Source of the DNA: UBA10324 sp038326325
GTDB lineage: Bacteria > Bacteroidota > Bacteroidia > Chitinophagales > UBA10324
NCBI GenBank assembly: GCA_038326325.1
Contig: JBBQJW010000001.1
Coordinates: 186,001 to 250,000 of the forward strand
DNA length: 64,000 nt
Direction: 5' to 3'
The translations under genes were made by a program, and so were the position numbers. Each line of letters opens with the position of its first letter. Positions within the stretch are counted from its first letter, which is position 1. Shown here in pieces: positions 44,762-53,445 of the stretch. Below the pieces are notes generated by a model. That model had not been told where the DNA came from. It worked only from the letters and a program-made list of their open reading frames with translations, and did not search any database.

Positions 44762-46279
44762 ATGAAAAAGATTTTTACAACTATTTATTTTTCGTTCTTT
44801 TTTTTCAATTCATTCTGTCAAATCAACCTCAGTGATGGATTATATATCTGCTATCCACTTGATGGGGATGCCTCAGACTATAGTGGTAACGCAAATGACG
44901 GAACATTGATGGGTCCTGTTGCTGCCTTTGATCGCTTCGGAAATGCAGGAATGGCTTTATCTTTTAATGGCACAACCAATTATGTTTCTATAAATAATAT
45001 GTTTCCAAACATGGGGCATTTCACATTTAGCGTTTGGGTGTATCATACAAATCCATCGCATCCTTCCGGAATTTTATCAGATGCAACTCCAGTGGGATAC
45101 GCCGATTTGTTTTTCAATGTAAGCAATGATGGAATTGGTATTGATGCCAACAAAGCACCGGGAACAGTGAACAGAATTGATATATATCCATTGGGCAATT
45201 ATAATCCTGTAGTTCAAGGTCTGTCGTTGAACAACGCTTGGCATCATGTTGTGTGGATATGCGATTCAACAAATCAGAAAGTTTATATTGATACAATTTT
45301 AAAAGCCAGTATTAATGTTACAGGCACAAATAAAAATTATCACATCAATCACCCATATCTTGGCCGGCTCGGTGATGGCAATCAGATTTTCCAATATTTT
45401 TCGGGTAGAATGGATGATTTCAGAATGTATTCGCGAGCAATTAATTTTTCAGAAGTTAAGGCATTATTTGAACTGACTGGTTCCTGCAATGATTCTGCAA
45501 CTGTTACATGTACTCCCACTCAAAACATAATGAGTGCGGCAATTTGCAGCGGAGATGGATATGATTTTTATGGAACGCAGATTAATTTAGCAGGAACTTA
45601 TTACGATACCCTTTTAAATAATGCGGGGTGCGATTCATCTGTTACACTTCAGTTGAGTTTACTTTCATCTTCATCAAATTCACAAACGCAGAAAATTTGC
45701 GGCGGTGATAGTATGTTTTTACAGGGCGCTTTTCAAACTACAGCGGGAACATACTACGATACATTAGTAAACTCAATAGGATGTGATAGTATTCTGACTT
45801 CGACTCTGTGTGTTGATTTTGTGAATGATTCTGTGGTTGTTAATGGTGATACTTTAACAGCAGATGAATCCGGACTTCATTACCAATGGTATAATTGCGA
45901 CAGTAGTTCAAACATTGCTGGAGCAATTATGCAATCTTATGTTGCAACTCAAAGTGGAAACTACGCAGTTTGGTTGAGTGAAGAAACTGGTTGCAATAAA
46001 TTATCAAATTGCTTTTTCATACTCGTCGAAGGAATTGGTGAAATCAATTCCGAAAACAATTTTTCCATTTTCCCCAACCCCACCACATCACAAATAAATA
46101 TCACAAGCCAAATCAATATTGATAAAGTACAAATCACCAATCTGCTCGGGCAAATAGTTTATCAGTCAGAGCCAAACACAAAAAATACTTCTCTACAAAT
46201 AGAATGTAACGGTATGTATTTTATAACTTTTACAGCAAACAATAAAACTGCTACTCAAAAAATAATTGTGCATGAGTAA
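44762..46279 (+). CDS. LamG-like secreted protein with T9SS type A domain
   Basis: 505 aa: signal peptide (TTIYFSFFFFNSFCQ), a LamG/concanavalin-like jelly roll at about 25-230 (LYICYPLDGDASDYSGNAND ... YFSGRMDDFRMYSRAINFSE), then Cys-rich repeats (CSGDGYDFYGTQINLAGTYY and CGGDSMFLQGAFQTTAGTYY, two tandem units of about 50 residues), and a C-terminal sorting domain (FSIFPNPTTSQINITS). Probably surface-exposed and glycan-binding; the ligand is unknown. Confidence 0.85.
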   Translation: MKKIFTTIYFSFFFFNSFCQINLSDGLYICYPLDGDASDYSGNANDGTLMGPVAAFDRFGNAGMALSFNGTTNYVSINNMFPNMGHFTFSVWVYHTNPSHPSGILSDATPVGYADLFFNVSNDGIGIDANKAPGTVNRIDIYPLGNYNPVVQGLSLNNAWHHVVWICDSTNQKVYIDTILKASINVTGTNKNYHINHPYLGRLGDGNQIFQYFSGRMDDFRMYSRAINFSEVKALFELTGSCNDSATVTCTPTQNIMSAAICSGDGYDFYGTQINLAGTYYDTLLNNAGCDSSVTLQLSLLSSSSNSQTQKICGGDSMFLQGAFQTTAGTYYDTLVNSIGCDSILTSTLCVDFVNDSVVVNGDTLTADESGLHYQWYNCDSSSNIAGAIMQSYVATQSGNYAVWLSEETGCNKLSNCFFILVEGIGEINSENNFSIFPNPTTSQINITSQINIDKVQITNLLGQIVYQSEPNTKNTSLQIECNGMYFITFTANNKTATQKIIVHE

Positions 46280-46287
46280 AAAAATAA

Positions 46288-46426
46288 CGCTGTCATTGCG
46301 AAATGTAATCATGAAGCAATCTGTCGCAGGTGAGCGTTGACAATTTGGTTTACGAAGTCAGATTGTTAGCGACAGGGTTTACAGATTGCTTTAAAAATTG
46401 GTTGCAATTTTTTCGCAATGACAGCG
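46288..46426. repeat. MITE/REP-like 139-bp inverted-repeat element
   Basis: Perfect 16-bp outer inverted repeats (46288-46303 and 46411-46426, CGCTGTCATTGCGAAA and complement) and perfect 11-bp inner repeats (46314-46324 and 46381-46391, AAGCAATCTGT and complement). The TGTCATTGCGA...AAGCAATCTG words are typical of a dispersed intergenic element known from several phyla. It lies between two convergent genes and has no ORF. Confidence 0.75.
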
Positions 46427-46488
46427 TGTGCAATGCATAACGGCATGTACTTTATAACTGTTACACTTCATCCACCGAATTAAATTAA

Positions 46489-46516
46489 AAAGCCCTTTGA
46501 TAAATCAAAGGGCTTT
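46489..46516 (-). terminator. Intrinsic terminator between convergent genes
   Basis: Perfect 12-bp stem (46489-46500 with 46505-46516, AAAGCCCTTTGA and complement), TAAA loop. T-rich after the stem on the minus strand, so it mainly serves the DUF885 gene; it may also stop the LamG gene. Confidence 0.8.
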
Positions 46517-46538
46517 AAACCAAATCTTGTAATTACCC

Positions 46539-48344
46539 CTACTTACTACTTGTATTTACTTGTGTAACACTCTTTATCCAATTCTGAATATTGCTTTCAA
46601 GAATCGCAAGTGGCAAGCAACCATCTTTCAACACCTGGTTATGAAATTCGGCATAAGAAAATTTGTCGCCTAATTCCTTTTCGGCTTCGTTGCGCAGTGA
46701 AATAATTTTTAGCTGACCAATTTTATAAGCCAATGCTTGTCCAGGTATAGCCATGTATCGTTCAATTTCAGAAGTAATGTCCGCTTCGCTTTCGGCCTCA
46801 TTATCTAAACTGAATTGAATGGCTTGTTCTCGTGTCCAACCTTTCAGATGCATTCCAATATCAACAACCAAACGAATAGCACGATGCATTTCTTCACTCA
46901 GGTTTCCGAATTTCTGAATCGGGTCGGTATATAACCCGACATCTTTTCCTAATGACTCGCAGTACAAAGCCCATCCTTCACCGTAAGCGCCATACCAGAT
47001 GAATCTTCTGAAATCAGGCAGCTCTTTATTTTCCTGCTGCAACGAAATTTGAAAGTGATGACCCGGGATTGCTTCATGCAAAAACAATGTTTCCATTGCT
47101 ATGGAATTAAATTTTGTTGCATCAATAATCGGTACATAAAAAATTCCGGGGCGCGTTCCGTCTGCCGAACCCTGCTGATATTCTGCACTCGACGAAGCTG
47201 CTCTGAATTTTTCTGTCTCCTGAATTTTAAAAGGTGATTTTGGTTGTATGCTGAACATCTTGTTCACCATGGGTTTTTCTGTTTCATATATTTTTCTGAA
47301 ACCCTGTATCACTTCGGAATCTGTTTTGAACGGGAAATATTTTTTATCGGTATTCACATACTTAAAGAACTCTTTCAATGTTCCTTTAAAACCCAATTCA
47401 TTTTTTATGGCTTCCATTTCGTTGCGAATGCGAGCCACTTCTTTTTGCCCTAAATTGAAAATGGTATCTGTGGTAAGTGTTGTTGTTGTCCATTGTTTTG
47501 CAAGAAAACTGTAATACTCTTTCCCGAATGAAAGAGCGCTTATTCCGGTTGAAGTTCTGCACGCAGGGACATAAGTGATATTAAAGAAATCATAAAGCCG
47601 TTTGTAAGCTGGAATTAATTCATCAGCAATTGTTTTTTCATATTCATCAGTCAGTCTTTTTTTATCGGCATCAGAAAACGAAGCAGGAAATTTATCAATC
47701 GGCATATGAAAAATACTCTTATGAATATCTGTCACAATCATGCTTTGCAACTGAGGTAAAACTTTTTTCGCCAGCACCTGCGGAAGTGTAACACTTTGTG
47801 CAATTCCTCTTTTCATATTAGCAATGGCGGTGTCGCACCAAGGAATAAAGCGATGCGCTCGCATTAAAAATTTTTCGTAATCCTTAACTGTTTCGAACGG
47901 CTGAATGCCTGAACCTGCACCCAATTGCCCCATAGTAATTGATAAACTCCAGAACTGATTAATGGGCATTAATTCATCCGGAAATTTCAGTGCTTCAATA
48001 TTTATTTTCAAATCCCATTGCAGAATATCGAAGCTTGCCTGATTGTTTTCATTCAAGGATGTTCTATCAAATTTATTCAGTGAATCAAGTGTAACAGTAT
48101 AAAACTGTTTCAACGAATCACGAAACGATAAGGTAATGCTGTTCGGCAATTGATCATCGAACCTGTGATCGCCGTTTGAAGTGGCTTCCAATGGAAAAAG
48201 ATGCAAGCGATGCTCGTAATAATTTTTGAATAAATTCTCAATCTGTGTATTTGCATTTCCCGATTTTGAATTTTCTTCATGGTTATTATTCGAACCACAC
48301 GAAACGATTAGAGAGAAGGAGAAAAAAAGAAGTATGTTTTTCAT
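46539..48344 (-). CDS. DUF885 lipoprotein, putative metallopeptidase
   Basis: 601 aa from the ATG at 48344; seven residues upstream there is an earlier frame start (48365), but the lipoprotein signal (MKNILLFFSFSLIVSCGSN) begins here. The zinc motif LFLHEAIPGHHFQ (HEAIPGHH, H-E-x-x-x-H-H type) and the downstream GEGWALYCESLG with the glutamate ligand define DUF885. Members are thought to be membrane-anchored peptidases. It is monocistronic with its own terminator. Confidence 0.85.
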   Translation of the reverse strand: MKNILLFFSFSLIVSCGSNNNHEENSKSGNANTQIENLFKNYYEHRLHLFPLEATSNGDHRFDDQLPNSITLSFRDSLKQFYTVTLDSLNKFDRTSLNENNQASFDILQWDLKINIEALKFPDELMPINQFWSLSITMGQLGAGSGIQPFETVKDYEKFLMRAHRFIPWCDTAIANMKRGIAQSVTLPQVLAKKVLPQLQSMIVTDIHKSIFHMPIDKFPASFSDADKKRLTDEYEKTIADELIPAYKRLYDFFNITYVPACRTSTGISALSFGKEYYSFLAKQWTTTTLTTDTIFNLGQKEVARIRNEMEAIKNELGFKGTLKEFFKYVNTDKKYFPFKTDSEVIQGFRKIYETEKPMVNKMFSIQPKSPFKIQETEKFRAASSSAEYQQGSADGTRPGIFYVPIIDATKFNSIAMETLFLHEAIPGHHFQISLQQENKELPDFRRFIWYGAYGEGWALYCESLGKDVGLYTDPIQKFGNLSEEMHRAIRLVVDIGMHLKGWTREQAIQFSLDNEAESEADITSEIERYMAIPGQALAYKIGQLKIISLRNEAEKELGDKFSYAEFHNQVLKDGCLPLAILESNIQNWIKSVTQVNTSSK

Positions 48345-48515
48345 TTTATTTTTTGAACGAAACAATATTAAACACTTCTGTATGAGTAAGGGAAAAAATC
48401 GTTTCAGGTTTTTCGTTCTTTATTTGGAACGGTAAGAATAATTTCAATTATAAAAATTCAATCTGCCTTCTTAAAGGGAAGTCACTTACCTTGCGCAGGT
48501 TAAATTTTAATACCC

Positions 48516-50897
48516 ATGAAAACCATAAGAAGCATATTTCAATTAGCACTTCTTTCCATCCTTCTATTACAAAGTAATATCGGAAGCGCTCAGATTGTAG
48601 TAAACACAAGTGTAACAGCCTTACAATTGGCTACTGCCTTAGTTGGTCCCGGAGCAATTGTGTTGAATCCACAAATAACAGGAATGGCAACTTCTTACGG
48701 AGTTTTCACAGGAGGAAATTCAACCAATATTGGAATTGGTCAGGGAATTATTCTTACATCAGGTAACGCAAATATTCCAAGTTCAAATACACAATCGCCA
48801 TGGAGTACCGGCTATTATTCACCGGGCGACCCACTACTTGCCTTTGCAGGAACTACAAACGATGCCTGTCGTTTTGAATTTGATGTGGTTGCTTATGATT
48901 CCAGTTTGACTTTCAATTATGTATTTGGATCAGAAGAGTATAATGATTGGGTTGGAACAAGTTTTAATGATGCTTTTGGTTTTTTTATTTCAGGTCCTGG
49001 AATTGCTGGACAGCAGAATATTGCTTTGCTGCCTAACGGACAACAAGTTACAATTGCTAATGTTAATTGTGGTAATGGTGGTCAATATTATGTATGTAAC
49101 GATTGGTGGGATCCTTTTGGTGGCGGTTGCACAACACAATGCCCAACTACTCAAGCTCAAACTTCAGTTGAGTATGATGGATTTACAGTTATGCTTACTG
49201 CCCAGGCAAATGTTACACCGTGTGATACTTATCATTTGATTTTAGTTATCGCTGATGTTGCTGATGCTGCATATGATTCAGGTGTGTTAATTGGAAATCT
49301 TATTGCAGGAACAAACCTTACAACTTCTGTAAGTGATTCGTTACCTGGTCTTGATAATACGACATTAATGGAAGGCTGTACTACAGGACAAATTCAATTA
49401 AAAAAACAAACTATTACTAACGGGGGCGCCTGCTCTTTAATAGATACTTCTAACTGTGCTACTGATTCATTGTGCTACAAAATTATTACAAGCGGTAATG
49501 CAATTGAAGGAGTTGATTACATCGCTTTACCTGATACACTTTGTTTTGGAATGGATTCAATTTTATATATTGATATTATTCCAATTGCGGATGGAATTTT
49601 CGAACCTGGAGTTGATACTGTTATCATTGATTTAATTCCCATTGCTGATACAACCAATTGCCCCGGTGCAGCATTGCTACTTCCATTTCAAGTAAAATTT
49701 TTCATTATAGATCAACAATTATTTACTATACCAAGCACAGTAATTTGTGTTGGACAATCTGTTGATTTAACTACATCTTCAAATTTACCATTAGTTGTTT
49801 GGTCGCCGCCTACCGGCTTATCCTGTACAACTTGTCTTTCACCAACTGCGTCTCCTGTTACATCTACTCTTTATACTGTTAATGCATTGTTGGGAAGTTG
49901 CATGTTATCGCAAACTGTTATGGTAGATGTTGATTATCCTGTTCAAATTGTTGCATGCAACGACACCGCTATGTGTTTGAATGATAGTGTTCAGTTAAGT
50001 GTTACAGGTGTAACAAATTATTTATGGGCGCCTGCTGCCTCTCTAACAGATCCCAATATTCCAAACCCAATTGCATTTCCATCTGTAACTACAACTTATA
50101 CCGTTACAGGCTTAAGTCCATGCGGAATTTCAGTTGATTCAGTAGTTGTAACAGTATATCCTTTACCAAATGCAGATGCATATCCTGATACGATAATCTG
50201 TCCTTGGTCAATGACTTCACTGTATGCAAGCGGAGGGATTCAATATCTCTGGTTTGGTGATGGCCTTGTTACAAATACTGGTTCAACAGTAATTGCAGCA
50301 CCACCCGTTGATTCAACAGTTTACATGGTTATTGTTTCTGATATTAACGGATGTGTCGATACTGCATATACTTCTGTAGATCACTTCCCAATTCCACATG
50401 CATATGCTGGTGATGACATTACTATTCATCTTTACGATAGTATTCAGTTGGTTGCTTCAGGTGGAACTACTTTTGTTTGGGATCCATCTTATGGTTTAAG
50501 TGATACGACAGTATGTTGTCCATGGGCAAATCCTGAAGAGTCAACCTGCTATCATGTAATTGTTACAACTATAAATGGATGCATTGATGATGATACAGTG
50601 TGTGTAACAGTTGATGATAATCCTTATGTATATATTCCAAATGCATTCTCTCCTAATAAGGATGGCAGAAACGATATTTTAAGTATTCTTCATTTAGGAA
50701 TTTTTGATTTGGAAGATTTCAGAATTTATGATCGTTGGGGAGAATTAGTCTATGAAACCAACGATATTAAAAAAGGATGGAACGGATATTTTAAAAATGA
50801 ACTTGCCCCAATAGGTGTTTATGTTTACTACATCTCAGGGCATGGACATAATAACAAAAGAGTTTCAATGACCGGAAATGTTACACTTATAAAATAA
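48516..50897 (+). CDS. Choice-of-anchor L / Calx-beta-like protein with T9SS type B domain (paralogue 1)
   Basis: 793 aa secreted surface protein. After the signal peptide (LALLSILLLQSNIGSAQ) comes the 'choice-of-anchor L' domain at about 30-260 (SVTALQLATALVGPGAIVLN ... FNYVFGSEEYNDWVGTSFND ... TVEYDGF-like). A Calx-beta-like segment (SGNAIEGVDYIALPDTLCF), two Ig-like repeats of about 80 residues each (SPPTGLSCTTCLSPTASPVT ... WAPAASLTDPNIPNPIAFPS) and the gliding-motility-associated C-terminal domain (IPNAFSPNKDGRNDILSI ... YDRWGELVYET) follow. Adjacent to a full paralogue 79 bp away. Rich in TGTWACA words. Confidence 0.9.
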   Translation: MKTIRSIFQLALLSILLLQSNIGSAQIVVNTSVTALQLATALVGPGAIVLNPQITGMATSYGVFTGGNSTNIGIGQGIILTSGNANIPSSNTQSPWSTGYYSPGDPLLAFAGTTNDACRFEFDVVAYDSSLTFNYVFGSEEYNDWVGTSFNDAFGFFISGPGIAGQQNIALLPNGQQVTIANVNCGNGGQYYVCNDWWDPFGGGCTTQCPTTQAQTSVEYDGFTVMLTAQANVTPCDTYHLILVIADVADAAYDSGVLIGNLIAGTNLTTSVSDSLPGLDNTTLMEGCTTGQIQLKKQTITNGGACSLIDTSNCATDSLCYKIITSGNAIEGVDYIALPDTLCFGMDSILYIDIIPIADGIFEPGVDTVIIDLIPIADTTNCPGAALLLPFQVKFFIIDQQLFTIPSTVICVGQSVDLTTSSNLPLVVWSPPTGLSCTTCLSPTASPVTSTLYTVNALLGSCMLSQTVMVDVDYPVQIVACNDTAMCLNDSVQLSVTGVTNYLWAPAASLTDPNIPNPIAFPSVTTTYTVTGLSPCGISVDSVVVTVYPLPNADAYPDTIICPWSMTSLYASGGIQYLWFGDGLVTNTGSTVIAAPPVDSTVYMVIVSDINGCVDTAYTSVDHFPIPHAYAGDDITIHLYDSIQLVASGGTTFVWDPSYGLSDTTVCCPWANPEESTCYHVIVTTINGCIDDDTVCVTVDDNPYVYIPNAFSPNKDGRNDILSILHLGIFDLEDFRIYDRWGELVYETNDIKKGWNGYFKNELAPIGVYVYYISGHGHNNKRVSMTGNVTLIK

Positions 50898-50930
50898 ATT
50901 TAAATCACACTCGCTAAGTTTAAAAAGGAA

Positions 50931-50938
50931 TACTTTTG
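50931..50938 (+). promoter_or_regulatory. -7 element for the second paralogue
   Basis: TACTTTTG, 38 nt before the ATG at 50977, identical to the atpD element. No -33 box is visible. Confidence 0.35.
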
Positions 50939-50976
50939 ATTTTAGTTTCAGAATTAATTTCTGTAGAAATTTAAAA

Positions 50977-53382
50977 ATGAAAAACACACAAATGAGTTTT
51001 AGAAAAGGGGCAAAATCAATTTTGATAATTGCATTGGTCTTTGGATTTAGTTTTTATTCAAATGCACAAATAACTACTAATACAGGTGTAACAGCTTTGC
51101 AAATGGCGCAGGCACTTGTAGGGCCCGGAGCCACGGTTTTAAATCCATTACTGACAGGAGCTGTTGGTTCTTATGGAACTTTTGCAAATGGCTCTTCTAC
51201 AAACATTGGAATTGATCATGGTATTTTATTGACTTGCGGAACAGCTACTTTGCCTTCTTCCAATACTGGTCAGAGCTTTGGAGTAAGTAATGGGCTACCC
51301 GGTGATCCTCTATTAGCTTTTGCCGGTACTACAAACGATGCAACACGCTTTGAATTTGATGTCGTTGCCTATGATTCCATACTGACTTTTAATTATGTTT
51401 TTGGTTCAGATGAATACAACGATTTTGTGAATTCAATTAATGATGCATTCGGATTTTTTATAAGTGGCCCTGGAATAATCGGACAACAGAACATTGCGTT
51501 AGTACCAGGAACATCTACTCCTATTTCAATTAACAATGTAAACTGTGGTTTGAATGGACAGTACTATGTCTGCAATGATCCATACACCCCAAATGGCGGA
51601 GGATGTACAACACAATGCCCTGCTTCTGCTGCTTCAACAACAGTTGAGTACGATGGCTTCACTACACTGCTTACTGCACAGGCAAATGTTGCAGCATGTG
51701 ATACTTATCATCTTGTGTTGGTAATTGCCGATGTAAGTGATTTTATTTATGACTCAGGAGTTTTCATTGCAAATCTTTTAGCCGGAACAGTTGTGTATCA
51801 AACAGTAAGTAATCCGATTCCCAATTACCCGCCTAATACAATAGTTGAAGGATGCACAACGGGTGAAATTAAGGTTAAGAAAATTTCGAATAGTGGGCCT
51901 TGCGGTATTGTTGATACAAATTCAAATTGCTCACTTGACACACTTTGTTATCACATTGTAACGAGTGGAAATGCAATTGAGGGAATAGATTATATAAGCT
52001 TGCCTGATACAGTTTGTATTTCTGCTTTAGACAGTATTTTCTATTTAAATATTGTAACTATCGCTGACGGAGTTTATGAACCTCCTTATGATACAATCAT
52101 TGTTGACTTATATCCAATTTTAGATTCACTTGATACTGTTGGTTGTTCTGGTGCTGCATCATTAGTTGCCTTACATGCTATGTTTTTAATTGTAGATCCT
52201 ACGGTGCAAACAATTCCTGATGATACCATTTGCAATGGAGGTTCAACTGATCTCATTACTACTTCTAACTTATTAAACTACTCCTGGTTTCCTCCTGCTA
52301 ATTTATCATGTTCTAATTGCCCATCTCCAACTGCTTCGCCAACAATTACAACCCAATATACTGTTACAGCTTCATTTGGTTCGTGTAGTGTAACAGATGA
52401 TGTCGTCATAACCGTAGATAATATTCAGGGGGTAAATGCAGGAACCGGCGGGTCAATGTGTCCAGGACAATTTGTTATACTAAATGCAAGCGGTGCTAGT
52501 GGTTACACCTGGAGCCCTGCAACCGGATTGTCAAGTACAAATACCGGAAGTACCCAGGCTTCTCCGCAAGCAACAACAGTTTATACTGTTACAGCAAATA
52601 GTCCTTGTGGTGTTTCGACTGATACAGCAATTGTAACAGTTCATCCTGTGCCAGTTGCTATTGCCTGGCCCGATTCTTCAGTTTGCCCAAATCAATCAGT
52701 TCAACTTCATTCAAGCGGTGGGGTTAGTTATGCATGGACAGGTTATTTTTTAAGTGACGATAGTATACAGAATCCAATGGCAACTCCAACTGTTCAAACT
52801 GTTGTATACACTGTAACAGTCGCAAATCAATTCGGATGTTTGGATACTGCACAGGTTACATTGCATCTTTATGATTTACCAACTGCGAATGCAGGAACTG
52901 ATGTTTCAATTTATTTATTTGACAGCACACAACTTAACGGAAGCGGTGGTAGTGTTTATTCATGGACTCCCGCAACTGGTTTAAACAATCCGAATATTCC
53001 TAATCCTTGGGCTACTCCAACTTTAACTACGGTATATATTCTCACGATTACTTCCGCAGATGGTTGTATTGACTATGATACTGTAACAGTTATTGTAAGT
53101 AATGAACCTCTTGTAATGATTCCGAATGCATTCACCCCAAATGGTGATGGACATAATGATTATTTAAAAGTTATTCGTCACGGTGTGTTTGAATTAAAAG
53201 AAATGAAAATTTATAATCGCTGGGGTGAAGTAGTTTATGAAAGCCACAACTTGTCAGACTGGTGGGATGGTAAATTCAATGGTGAACCTTGTGAAATGGG
53301 TGTTTACACTTATTACATGCAAGGTGTTGGATACAACAATTTGCAAATTAAGCGACAGGGAAATATCACTTTGATGCGATAA
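50977..53382 (+). CDS. Choice-of-anchor L / Calx-beta-like protein with T9SS type B domain (paralogue 2)
   Basis: 801 aa, same order of domains as the preceding gene: signal peptide, choice-of-anchor L (GVTALQMAQALVGPGATVLN ... FNYVFGSDEYNDFVNSINDA), Calx-beta-like (SGNAIEGIDYISLPDTVC), three Ig-like repeats of about 80 residues, and the type B C-terminal domain (MIPNAFTPNGDGHNDYLKVI ... YNRWGEVVYES). A tandem duplication that has since diverged. The mature proteins are probably cell-surface adhesins or gliding components. It ends before an intrinsic terminator. Confidence 0.9.
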   Translation: MKNTQMSFRKGAKSILIIALVFGFSFYSNAQITTNTGVTALQMAQALVGPGATVLNPLLTGAVGSYGTFANGSSTNIGIDHGILLTCGTATLPSSNTGQSFGVSNGLPGDPLLAFAGTTNDATRFEFDVVAYDSILTFNYVFGSDEYNDFVNSINDAFGFFISGPGIIGQQNIALVPGTSTPISINNVNCGLNGQYYVCNDPYTPNGGGCTTQCPASAASTTVEYDGFTTLLTAQANVAACDTYHLVLVIADVSDFIYDSGVFIANLLAGTVVYQTVSNPIPNYPPNTIVEGCTTGEIKVKKISNSGPCGIVDTNSNCSLDTLCYHIVTSGNAIEGIDYISLPDTVCISALDSIFYLNIVTIADGVYEPPYDTIIVDLYPILDSLDTVGCSGAASLVALHAMFLIVDPTVQTIPDDTICNGGSTDLITTSNLLNYSWFPPANLSCSNCPSPTASPTITTQYTVTASFGSCSVTDDVVITVDNIQGVNAGTGGSMCPGQFVILNASGASGYTWSPATGLSSTNTGSTQASPQATTVYTVTANSPCGVSTDTAIVTVHPVPVAIAWPDSSVCPNQSVQLHSSGGVSYAWTGYFLSDDSIQNPMATPTVQTVVYTVTVANQFGCLDTAQVTLHLYDLPTANAGTDVSIYLFDSTQLNGSGGSVYSWTPATGLNNPNIPNPWATPTLTTVYILTITSADGCIDYDTVTVIVSNEPLVMIPNAFTPNGDGHNDYLKVIRHGVFELKEMKIYNRWGEVVYESHNLSDWWDGKFNGEPCEMGVYTYYMQGVGYNNLQIKRQGNITLMR

Positions 53383-53405
53383 GAAATTGCAGTGAATAGT
53401 TTTGA

Positions 53406-53434
53406 AAGAGGTTGATTCGAAAAATCAACCTCTT
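53406..53434 (+). terminator. Intrinsic terminator after the second paralogue
   Basis: Perfect 12-bp stem (53406-53417 with 53423-53434), CGAAA loop, followed by a run of T. It lies 24 bp after the stop of the T9SS type B gene and before the convergent sucA. Confidence 0.85.
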
Positions 53435-53445
53435 CTTTTTTACTC

